Source of the DNA: Amoebophrya sp. A120
Taxonomy: Eukaryota; Sar; Dinophyceae; Syndiniales; Amoebophryaceae
Assembly (NCBI GenBank): GCA_905178155.1
Contig: CAJINV010000013.1
Location: 1,512,392-1,576,391 of the forward strand
Length of the DNA stretch: 64,000 nt
Reading direction: 5' to 3'
The position numbers and the translations under genes are program-made. Positions 22,100 to 33,300 of this stretch are shown here, piece by piece. Position 1 is the stretch's first letter. The number at the start of each line of letters is the position of its first letter. The notes beneath the pieces were generated by a model. It was not told the DNA's origin, made no database searches, and worked only from the letters and a program-made list of their open reading frames with translations.

Positions 22100-23371
22100 T
22101 CACTGAGCCTTTTTGTTTTCCACCGCCGGTTCAGGTTCTACCTCTCGTTCTTCCCGCAGCACTGGAAAAAAACCTCCACGTATCCACTGCAGCCCTACTG
22201 CACGACGGGGCAACATCTTCAAAACAGCGGTCGTGTCCTGCTCGACCGCAGCATGCGTCTCCAACGTTCCATGCTTGTTTTCGTTTGTTCCACGAACCTT
22301 GTTTCCCCTTTCTGTTTCCAACGCACGTTCATCTCCAAGACGTCGAGCAGGTGCAGTTTCAGTTTGTGTTTGTTCAAAAGCAAAGTGATACGCTTCATTT
22401 CTCTTTTTCAGTTCCAGCGCGAGAACGCTCAGATTGAAACCGACGGCCACGAGCAAGTGCCATGCCCAGGCGTGGGTGTGGAACGGGCGCACGAACGGGC
22501 ACAGAGTCATCTCCAGGGACCAAAACACGATGGCAGTCACGTACGCACACAGCCCGGGCACGGCCAGCTGCCGGAATTGTGCTTTCCATGAAGGAGATGA
22601 ATCACTCGTTCTGTACCTTCGACAGAGCCACGCGCACCTTCCCAGGGCGTAAAATTCGATGGGCGTGAAGAGAAGGTGAAAGACGACAAACAGCTCAAAA
22701 GCGTCGTACAGGAGGTAGAGAAGAATTCCGGTCGCGATAAGGCTCGAGGCTAACTTCCGATTCCACAGTTGATTGATTTCATTCGTCTGACTTGAGGAGG
22801 ACACTAATGTGGCAGTTTTCTTGGCCGTCGTGATGGAATCACTTGTGCCTCCCCCTTGCTGATTACTTTGTCCTTCATAATGGGTAACGTCACCTCCATC
22901 ATGATGAGAAACTTTTACGTTATCCGAAGTAGACAGAATCGGTTTACATTCCAATGCGTAAACGCAGCTGAGGGCGCAGATGGCCATGGGCACTTCGTCC
23001 AGCTTTTGCCACCTGCGGTCCAGAAAAGCGTGCAGGCCGGCGGAGCCGATGCTCTGGACGCAGAACGCAGCGTAAGTCATCTTCGTGCTAATTGAAGTGC
23101 GAGTACTTGCGATAGTTCTTTGCGGGCCTGCCAAGCTCCGCTGTTCAATTTCCAACTTCTTCGTGCGCTCAAGGAAATCGAAATCACTTTTCGGCAACGC
23201 GAAAAAATAAAACGAGAGACCGAGCGCAAGCATGCCCAACGCGGAAACGGTGTTCCAAAACTCCGCCACATATTCCGTGTAGACGTAATTGGGCTCGCAA
23301 AAATCAATCAAGGCGGAATGCGGTTCCCAGTAGCCCCGCTGGCCACTAAAGTCCCGGTCGAGGTCGTTCAT
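22100..23371 (-). CDS. Alkaline ceramidase
   Basis: 423 residues in one exon from ATG 23371. The ceramidase signature is clear: 'GYWEPHSALIDFCEPNYVYT' followed by 'YVAEFWNTVSAL' at the N-terminus; 'SIGSAGLHAFLDRRWQKLDE' with the conserved Ser110, His114 and Asp125; and 'FHTHAWAWHLL' supplying the two late zinc histidines. Several hydrophobic segments fit a seven-span membrane protein of the ER/Golgi. The enzyme hydrolyses ceramide to sphingosine and fatty acid at alkaline pH, setting sphingolipid signalling pools. Two low-complexity inserts (residues about 60-95 and 150-195) and a charged C-terminal tail of about 80 residues are additions to the usual 265-275-residue length. All catalytic residues I can place are present. 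Confidence 0.9.
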   Translation of the reverse strand: MNDLDRDFSGQRGYWEPHSALIDFCEPNYVYTEYVAEFWNTVSALGMLALGLSFYFFALPKSDFDFLERTKKLEIEQRSLAGPQRTIASTRTSISTKMTYAAFCVQSIGSAGLHAFLDRRWQKLDEVPMAICALSCVYALECKPILSTSDNVKVSHHDGGDVTHYEGQSNQQGGGTSDSITTAKKTATLVSSSSQTNEINQLWNRKLASSLIATGILLYLLYDAFELFVVFHLLFTPIEFYALGRCAWLCRRYRTSDSSPSWKAQFRQLAVPGLCAYVTAIVFWSLEMTLCPFVRPFHTHAWAWHLLVAVGFNLSVLALELKKRNEAYHFAFEQTQTETAPARRLGDERALETERGNKVRGTNENKHGTLETHAAVEQDTTAVLKMLPRRAVGLQWIRGGFFPVLREEREVEPEPAVENKKAQ

Positions 23372-23398
23372 GTTCTGTTAATGGGATAACAAGTTTCT

Positions 23399-23918
23399 TC
23401 ATCCATCAGACTGCACGGGGTAAGTAATCGTAGTCTGCTGAGGCTCGTCCAGAATCAAATATTGTACAACATAGACATACTGAAATGAACTTTGGCCCTG
23501 AAACGACATTCATGTAACTTGCTCTCAAAAAGATCACAAGCAGACGATGGTCAGAAGAATCTATCAGAAGCGGCCAGGTCTTTCTTCGTTACCGATGGGT
23601 GGTGCGCGCATGTGGTAAGGCTTACATGATCCCGTTGCAGATTTATCGTCGGATCCAGTTCCTTGGGAACAATTTGTACTGTTCGAACGACTTTGAACCT
23701 GTCACCTCTAGAGCGAAAGAAGAATTATGCGGCGAGCAAGAGTGTAAGAAAGTGTAACGAAACGAACCTCCGCAACCTGAATTTGAAAAGATTCTCCGAA
23801 CTACAGTTCGAGAGGTCGACGTGAACAGCAGACCCGGGTTGGCGCCTGGACCATCGTCTGGCGCCCTAGCGCGCTTGCCGGCGGGGTTATTTTCTTTGTT
23901 CCTGATGGTGTATGTCAT
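23399..23918 (-). CDS. Hypothetical 76-aa protein, three exons
   Basis: Exons 23918-23834, 23690-23626 and 23479-23399 join through GT-AG introns (donors G|GTCTGC and CAT|GTAAGC, acceptors CAAAG and TTTCAG) to give exactly 77 codons. Protein start 'MTYTIRNKENNPAGKRARAP'; middle 'VVRTVQIVPKELDPTINLQR'; end 'YVVQYLILDEPQQTTITYPV'. Phase agreement at both junctions is the support. The stop lies only 27 bp upstream of the ceramidase ATG, so the ceramidase promoter would sit inside or beyond this gene. The alternative is that these exons are part of an unspliced 91-aa frame ending at 23643. Family not recognised. Confidence 0.42.
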
Positions 23919-24304
23919 GTGGGATAGAAAAATTTACCTTATGCTAGTCTTTGGCTACTTCCAGAAACGCTTGGAAGTTGGTAAGGGTGGTTGATACGTG
24001 TGGGTAGACAAAAGCAAAAGCGATGAGCGCAAGCTTCTTGGACTTGACGCAAATGAGAAAAAACCAAAGGCGGCGCCACAACGGCGTGCAATTGGAAGAT
24101 GAAGATGAAGAGAATTTGTATTTTGAATGGCATGAGATTAGAGGCCGCAAAAAAATAGACATAAGTGAGAGAGAAAGGAGTGGAAAGATGAACACGACAT
24201 CTATGTACTTAAGTACTCACAGAAGTACCTTCGCGCACCAGTGTAGAAAACTTCCTGGCGCGGTCCACCACAGTAGAAATTCGTTACATCAACTGTATAG
24301 CCCT
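23919..24304. other. Intergenic spacer
   Basis: Between the ABC transporter stop and the 76-aa gene. No supported feature. Confidence 0.35.
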
Positions 24305-27300
24305 CTATTCTTTCCGTCCTTCCGCATCCCCCGTGCGTTTTGCATCTAACAGCTCCTGCTCCCGCGCGAACTTCAAAAAGACCTGTTCCAACGTGGGCTC
24401 CCCAAACCCGTAGTCCTCGATGTACTTTTTCATGCTGTTTTCCAAGCACCAGCGAAACACGCTGGCGAGATGGGGCTTTTTCCCGCCCCCGCCGAGCGTA
24501 AAGATGAGGCGGACGCGAATGTCGCTAAACGGCACCTTCTCGAGCAGCCGGATATCCTCCCGGGCCAGCGACAGGTCCGCGCACTCGGCCAGCAGACTGT
24601 CGACCACGAAGCACTCGCAGTCCTCCATCGTCATGGTCGCTAGTGGTTTGCCCTTCGCGCTCGTTACCTTCCCGTGTTCGGACTTGGAAAGTTTCACCTG
24701 CTGGTCGAAGCTCAGAACCTCCACTTCCGCTCCACCTGCCGGCTTTGTTTCATTTTTCGCTTCATCAACATCCGCAGTCGGAGGTGCTAGTACTTCTCCT
24801 ATTGCAGTACTACTATCAGAAGCTGCTTCTGCCGCGGAGGTCCTCACATTTTTCGCGGCAGCGGCGGTTGAATTGCGCGAGCTCCGCTCACTGATTGCGT
24901 TGCTGTGCCCGGATTCGTCGAGATGCAGCACTGGGTCGACGGTGGCCACTTGGACCGACTCGATGCCCACATTCAGGAAGGTCTTGTCGTCCGCCGCGTC
25001 AGAGTCCCTCGACTTTCGATTTCCGCTTTTCAAGAAGGACGCGTTCGTGACTTGCAGGGGAGTCAGACTCGCAGTCCCCATCGAAGACAGGAGCCCGGAC
25101 TGCTGGGACTGCAGCTTCATACTACCTGTTTCGGCGACGTCGTTGCCTTCCTCTAATACCGGACTGGGCCGCAATAGGCTTTCCAGCTCGTCCATCGGGT
25201 CTATCTCCTCCGCTTCGGCTTGTAGTTCCCCCTGCTGCACCTGTGATTCGCCTTCTGGTCGGTGTCCTGGTCCAGCGGCTTTTTTACCGCCCATGGTACT
25301 AGCTGTTGTGCCGACATTCGACCCCACACTGGATGTCGTGCTCTTCAACAGCTTACTATTTCCGCTCGCTGCGAGCTCGCGCGCCGCGGCGTCGATGGCG
25401 TTGTGCGCCGCGATCTCGCCGGCGCTGAGTTGTTCGGTGGTGCGCGTTCCGGGCTCCTTGTGTGCGACCTGCGCGAGCACCTGAGGATAGTCAGCCACCT
25501 GTTCGGTCGTCCGCGTCCCCGGTTCGTGGTGCTGCGCCGCGAGGAGGTGGTGGTGTGAAGAAACTTGTTCTGGGTACAACTGGCTCTTCTTCGACACACG
25601 AGTTCCAGATGTTGATGGTTTTTTACCAGCATTTGCTACCTCGTCCCCTGGGGCTGCTGGAAAGATCCTCGCGGCCGCAGCTGTGCCGCCGCTCAAGTCG
25701 AGGATGAGTTCCAGGTGGTAGCCGTCCCCATACAGGGACTTGATGCGGCTGGTGGACCCCAAGCACTTCAGCCTGCCGCCGACCAGAATGCCGATCCGCT
25801 CGGACGTGGCATCGGCCTCCATCATAGAATGCGTGGTGGATATCAAGTGCAAAAGTGTCTGGGTCTGGAAGAATGCAAGTTTGTCATGCTTGTCTCACAT
25901 GACTCTAAAATTTGTCACGCATATTACCCAAGAGCCCCATTTTTCTGCCATGCAGAAACGCAGCTTGTCATGCAGAATAGGCAACACCTAGAAGCTCAGA
26001 AACTTGTCATGCTGAGCCAGCACTTGTGGCCTCCTCACGATACGCCACCCAGCATCACAAGTTTTCAGACCCAGACATTTTTGCCCTTGATAGTGGAAAT
26101 GATCGTCTGATTCTTCGGCCGATTGATCAGCTTGTCCCACAAGCTCCGCTGCGCCACAATGTCCACGCCCGCCGACATCTCGTCCAGAAAGACGATCGAT
26201 GGGTCGGTGATCATGGTCATCGCCACGGAGAGCTTGCGTTTCATCCCGCCACTGTACTCCTCGGCCGGCCGGTCGGCGTCCTTCTCCGACAAGGACACTT
26301 CGCGCAGGAGCCGCGAAATCCTCGCTTCGCCGAAGTCGTGCAAGGGCGACACTTGCTTCCACAAAGGATTCGACGACGTTCGTCCTTGGTCTACATTATT
26401 TTCCACGGAGGAATTTTTCTCCTGCTCTCCCTTTATTTGGTCGCCGTGGTTCTCTTTCTTGTTTTCGACAGGAGTTCTTACGAGATGATCTTCTTTCGCT
26501 GGCGGGTAGTAGAAGCCCGTGCATTTGGCAAACAGCCGCAGATGCGCGCGGCCGGACACGTGCGGCCAGAGCTTGTCGAATTGCGGCGCCAGGCCCGTGA
26601 CTTGGTTGGCGCTCGCGAACCCGTCGGTGCTCGTGTCCTTGCGCAGGATTGAGATGGTCCCCAGGTCCGCCCCGCCGATGTCGTCGTTGCCCGAGATCAA
26701 ACTGAACAGCGTGGTTTTCCCCGCGCCGTTGGGGCCGAGCAGCCCGAAGCACTCGCCCTCCTTCACGCGCAATGTGACACCGTTGGTGGCCCAGTTCAGC
26801 TTGCTCGAGGTTTGGTCCCGAAACTGCTTGTACACGCTGGTGACGTCTAGCGCAAAATCCTCGCTGTCCCGCTCCTGTTTCGTCATCTTTTCCTCTGCGA
26901 CCACGTCCTGGTCGCGTTGCGCGTCCGGCTCCTGGGGCGGCACCTTTTCCCCGCAGGCCCGTTCCAGCTCGGCGACCGATTGGTACTGCAAGCCCACCAT
27001 TTTGTTGGGCAGATACCAGAGCTCGTAAAGCAGAAAGAGCAGGGAGTAAAAGACCAAACAGTACAACGGCTGCAAAACCTCCGCGTGCAGCACCGTCGCG
27101 AAGTATGGGGCGCCGCACTGGGCCGGGTGATCCGAAAGTGGCGTTTCGTGCACCAGCTCCTCCAGTGTTGGTTTGTAACTTTCGCTTTGCAGCTTCTCGA
27201 AAACCTGCACCGGCTCTTCCCAAAACGCGGGATTTACAGACAATAAACGAACGTTCTCCGGGAGAACCCCGAAGAGGTAGAAGCTGAGCCCAAAACTGGT

Positions 27301-30300
27301 CGAGGAGGTGGACAACTGCTGTTCTTGACCGGCCGTGCCGTTCGGGTAGAGGATGTCCAGCAAAGTTGCCATCTCGAACCCGACCTGGTTCAGCATGAAC
27401 TCAAACGCGCCCCAGATCGCGTAGATCGCGTCCTTGGTCTGCCGCTCGTTGATGGTCACGGTTTGGTCCAGGCCCCAGAGCTTCTGCAGCCCCAAAACCG
27501 AGTTCTCGAAGGCCACATTGGGGAACAAAATCCCCAGGAACAGGAAGAACAGCGGCCAACTGGTCGGAAACCCGAACTTCGTGGCCTGGTCCGGCAGTCC
27601 GGAGCCACTGGTGTACTGATTGCTGAAAGTGGTGCACAGCGCCGCCTGCGATTTCCGAAACTCCTCGCCGCCCTCCAGCCGGTCCGCCAGCGAGGCAAGG
27701 GAGAAGGTGTCAGTCAACACGCCCTCGAGCACTTGCTTCAGAAATCCGGCCTGGAACACCATCATTTGGTAGAAAATCAGAAACCCCGGACTGCAGGTCG
27801 ACGCGAGGTAGAGCGGGACGAGAACGGTGGAGATGACTGTCGGGATTAGGGCGTGAAAAACGAACGCCAGGATGATGCCCGTATTGGCGGCGTACACCGC
27901 ATCGATCAGTGTCCAGAACGAGACGGCCAAGGCTACGTAGCACGGACCCGTCAGGGTGCAGAGAAAGTACAGCGCCGAGCCAGCGTGGTAGGCGCTCCGC
28001 TTCACGCCGTGCATGGACAAGTGGCGGGCGAGCCCGAGCTGTTTCTCCGGGCTGTACGCATTCTTCGCCATGTTGAATCCGAAGAACAGGAACGCGAAAG
28101 GGAGGAGAATCCCTCCGGCAAAATTGAGAACCATTCCAAAGGTGGACTGCTTCGGTTTCAGTGGTGGGAGAAGGTCAACATCTTCACCGGCGTCGCTGCT
28201 ACTACTACTGTCGTCCTCATCGACCATAAACTTGAGCAGCCCTGCGAATGTGTACCAGAAGCCGAGAAACAGCACGGCGGACAGATAGCCGCCGAGATTC
28301 CGCGCACTCTCCTCGCGCAGCCGAAACTGGAAAATCGCCCTGGTTTGCGGCCAGAAGTTCAGTTGCCGGGGCAGCAGGGGCTGCCGGGAGATTTCCTTGT
28401 CTTTCTCCCGTTCCCGGCGGGCGGCTTCCAGTTGGTTGCGCTCTTCCACGGAGAGATTCTCCAGCTCGCCCTTCTCCCCCGCGAGCGAAAACACCTCCTC
28501 CATGGTGGTCTGCTCCACCGTGAACGTGACCGCGCTTTCGTGGCCACCCGCCGCCTATCAAGTGCAAAAATGTCTGGGTCTGGAACATTCTAAACTTGTG
28601 TCTGTGGATTCTGAAAAAATTTGTCTTGCATGACCTTCTTTACCCCTCAACCACTGTACCCCCTTTACGATCGCTGCCTCTGGGCAGGACCTCGGGGGGA
28701 TAGGGCACTAATCATAATTTGTCTTGCATGACCAGCAAGAGGACTCCAGTTTGTGCTACGCGGAGAGGGCATTTCTAATGCGGTAGAGGTATCACAAAGC
28801 GCTCCAAAAATCTGTGATGCTACGGCATGCATCACAGACATCACGGGTCATGGCAAATATGCATGACAAATCTAGAAATCTTTCAGACCCAGACATTTTT
28901 ACATTTGATACCGCCGCCGCCTTCGCCAACGCCTCGAGCACCGCGGGCATTTTCGGGGCCTGGGCCCAGGGGATGGAGTAGGCCAGGAAGAAGGCGCTCA
29001 TCTTCTCGTTCTTGGTCTTCACCTCTGTTTTTATTTCGGCTGCTTCTAGCGCGTTCTGGATCACGGGGACGAACCCCTGCAGGATACTTTTCGCGGTTTC
29101 GCTGTCCTTTACCTGCGTCTTGTCGACCATCCCGAGCACCCAGTACCCGCAGCCCCACTGCCGCTTCAACTCGGGGCTCGTGCCCAGTGCCATCACCCGG
29201 CCGGCGGCCAGGATGAGTTTCCGCTCCGCGAGCAGGTCCGCCTCCTCTAGGTAGTGGGTGGAAAACACGATGGCGCGGTTCTCCTCCTTCGCGATCTTCT
29301 TCAGCAGCACCCAGAAATCCCGTCGGGCCTGCGGGTCCATGCCGGACGTGGCCTCGTCCAGCAGCACCAGCGGCGCGGACCCCAGCAGCGCACACATCAC
29401 CCACAGCCGCCGCTTCTGCCCGCCCGACAGCTTCTCGCAGTTCGTGTTCAGCTTCTTGTCCAGGCCCAGCATCGTCGCGTACTTCGCCAGCGTCCTCTGC
29501 GTCTGCGCGGGCGGGAGGTTCCGCAGCGCGGCGAAGAACTCCACGTGCTGCCGCAGCGTGTAGGCGTCCCACATGGGGTTCACCTGCGGACAGAAGGCGA
29601 TGCGCTGCCGCACCGCGGCCACGTCCGCCTTCACCGATTTGCCATCCACGACAATGTCGCCGGAGGTCGTGGGGATCAGGCACGTGATTTGGCTCTATCC
29701 TGAGTAAAAACGTCCCCACACCAGAGTCAAGATGGGAAATCTGCTAGACAAATGAGCCAGCTTTGGTTGTTTCGCATGACAAGTTTGTCCTCGTAGTGTA
29801 ATCCTGTTTAGGTACTTCAGAAGCATCACAGATCTAGCATATCATGCTGATTGTAGCATCACAAAATCCGAAACACAGCCGGAAAATGGTTCTCATGTGG
29901 CTCCGCATGACAAACTTTTTTGGCATGCAGATTTGCATGACAACTCTGGGGTGGGGACGTTTTTGCACAGGATAGGCTCAGCATGGTCGTCTTCCCGGCG
30001 CCGTTGTGTATCAAATGTAAAAATGTCTGGGTCTGGAAGGTCGGAACTTGTAATGCGTATTTCAGAACGCAGAAAAGTCTCTCATGCATACGTAGCAAAA
30101 GCTGCCCACCTTCTGTCAGCAAAATAGGCAATTTGTCATGCGGATTCGGCATTGCGGAAGCTTCTCGAAACCTGTGATGCTAGAGCTTTCATGCCAGACC
30201 TTCTGTGTCATGCAAAAACAGCATGACTTTTCATCCAGACCCAGACATTTTTACATTTGATATTGTGGCCGAGCAGACCAAAGATTTCGCCCCGCTTCAC

Positions 30301-33300
30301 GGAATACGTCACGTCGTTGTTCGCGATCTTTCTTCCCCGGTCGAACGTCTTCACCAAGTTCCGGACCTCCAGTGCGGCCGGAAGTTCTTGAAGATGATCC
30401 TGATGTACAAGGACGTCCTTCTGATTTTCATCCTTTATCATTTTTCCGTTGTTTTGCATTTGCATTTGCATTTGCTTTGCCTTTGCCTCCTCCTGCGCAG
30501 CAGCAGCATCAGCAGCAGCGCGTCCTGTTCCCGCCGCCAACTTCTTCCCGTCGCCGGATTCCTGTTTTTCCCGTCGTTTTTCACACACATAGAGGAGGCA
30601 AAAAGCGAAGACCAAGTTCAAGAACACGGCCACGTAATCGATCAAAACCACTTTCCAGTACTCAGTCCCCAAGGTTTCCGCCAAGTCCGCCGCCCCCGCG
30701 CGGTTCGCCGCGCGGAGCAAGGCGTGGCCGTTCTCATAGTTCCACGCGCCGGCCTTCAGCTTCGCGGCGGTGCGAAACAGGTAGAAACTCGGCTGCGAGT
30801 CGTCGGGAAGTACTAGGTACCGCAAGGACGTCGATGCTGCTCCGGGCGCTTCCTTCTGCAGGTCGATCCACTCCGCGGGAGGGAAGGGGGTGTTGTCCCG
30901 GGCGCAGTAGTAGGCGGAACTGGCCTGCAGCTGCGGGGTGCCGAACGCCTCCGGGAAGGGGATGACGTTGAACAAGCTGTCGCCGAGCCGCCCGTCCACG
31001 GCCTTCACTTTCTCCGCCAAGCTTGCCTGCTCGAAGAAGCCGCTGGCCGCGCTCGAGTGGCGCATGATATCCCGCGAAAAAAGTGTTACAGTTACACATT
31101 TGTAGTCAATTCAGCAACACAAATTTCTCTGCCTGAGAGAGAAAACTTGTAATGCAGAAATCCTACGGGAAAACACCTATGAAACGAGGCTTCTATGCGT
31201 ATCCGGCATGGCAGAGCTTGTCTGCCTTGCTTGGCCTGCAACACAATGTGTAACTGTAACACTTTTTTCTTGCGATACATGAAGGTGAGGATGTAGTACA
31301 GCTCGTACCGCCGCATCAAAATCTTCATGGCCGAAAACCCCGGGACCAGCACCCCGACCACGCCCGAGTATCCTGAGTAAAAACGTACCCACACCAGAGT
31401 CAGGATGGGGAATCTGCTAGACAAATCAGCCAGCTTTGGTTGTTTGGCATGACAAGTTTGTCCGCGTAGTGTAGTGCTGTTTGAGCTAGTTTAGCAGCAT
31501 TACAGATCTAGTATCTCGTGCTGATTGGAGCATGACAAATTTCAGAACCGCACTAGAAAATGCTTCTCATGGGGCTCCGCATGAGAAACATTTTAAGCAT
31601 GCAGAGTTGCATTACAACTCTGGTGTGGGTACGTTTTTACTCAGGATACCGAGACGGCCAGGTTCACGGTGGCGAGGTCGTAGTTCGGGCAGTTGACGTG
31701 GTCCGCGCGCAGCGCCGCCCGCTCGGCCGGACCCGAGAAGGCCGGGTCCCCGTGCCACTGCGGCGTCCCGCGGTTGCTGAACATGGCCTCGATCCCCTGC
31801 GCCCAGAACGACAGCCGGGTGGGCAAAAACATCTCGCACACGATGTACACCGCGACCAGGAGAAGATTTACCAGTCCGGTAAAGAAGCCCAACATGCCCT
31901 CGAACTGCTCGCGCTTCTCGCACAACACGGTAAACGCGCTCGCGTACAGCATGATGGACAGCGTCACGGCGAAGGGCGCGAGCAGAATCCACAACGCCTC
32001 CGCGCGGGCGTGAAACGGGCCGTACAGCTCGTTCTGCGGCGTGAGGCCCGCGTACACGCTCGCGTCAAAGTACCACAGGAGCGCGTAGAGCCAGAAGAAC
32101 AGGACGTAGAAAAAAGAGATGTTCGCCAGCCAGTAGGTCCTTTTCGGAAGGCCGTAGATCAGCTGCATGTCCATCATCTTGGTTTCCCGCTCCAGAAAGG
32201 CTGCGTTGCCGAAGATGTTGTACACGAAGCTGAGCGGGATGAGGCCGGATACCCAGAACCCAAACAACGCGGACAAAACCAGGACGAGAAACAGGAAGGC
32301 CGCCTTTGGCGCGCCATCGGTTTCCCAGTGGAGCTTCGTGTCTCTTTCCTCCAGTGGGAGCGCGTACCCCTTTGCTGGATCCTCGTTCATCGTGTAGGGC
32401 TTCCCGGCGCCTGGGGTAGCCAGCACTTCCTCGGCGGCAAAGGGGTTCTGGTGCAGCTCCGTGAGAGGCCGGGTCATCAGTCCGTTGTCGGGGATGGCAC
32501 CGTTCTCCGCCTCTTCGACATAAAAAGACGTCATCCAGCCGAGCCGCGCCAGCACGACGCGGTCCATTTGCGCGACAAACGGCTGCAGAAGGCCAGCGGT
32601 TTCAGTAGAGTTTGAGTTGCTTGCTCTTCTTGAGGAAGCTGCAGTCGTTCCTTCACGTGTAGTAGTACCTTCTTTATTGACGAGGTGTTGTTCATAATGT
32701 CTGTACGAAGTGGAAGTTTCACGACCGCGACGTGTCGTGCTGTGGGACGCGACGTCGAGGGTTTGTTGCTCGCTTTGATGCTGTTGCTCCCCCGTCCTCG
32801 CAGTTATTTTTGAGTAAGTTTTCTGGTGCAACAACTTTGTTGCCCGCTTCGCAGCCTTCTCCTGCGAAGAAACTTTGCTTTGTAGCTGCAACAGCGCCGT
32901 CGCTTTTGGAGATGTTGTTGAGGGTGGTGAACTTCTTGAAATAACCGGCGAAGTGGAAGTAGACACGACATCAAGGTCCTCCGTGGATTGTCCAAGGAGA
33001 AAGCTCACACCCTCGAGGAAAACAAGCTCGTCGTCCGGGTCCTGATTTACTGCGTCATCTTCAGTAGCACTAACGTCTGAGCTGTGCCGCGATGCTTGTA
33101 CTTCCTCGTCTTGTACTAGTTCTTGCACCAAAGGAAGATCGTTTATTTTTCCCCGTATTATTTGTGATCCACCACTCTGCACGACACGAGGGGGCAATAA
33201 CTCCCCGTGCTGGATATGATCCCCTTGTGCTCGTTCACGTCCTGCTCCTGCTACTCGACCAGCACGTTGTTCACTGATAATATCCGGGTTCTTTTCCACA

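Noticed and set aside
31077-31268. Alternative edges for the family C introner at the AAAAAAGTG ends
   Set aside because: Those edges give no matching flanks. Extending to TATC...GATA gives the exact CATGA repeat and an in-frame join, so the wider edges were used.
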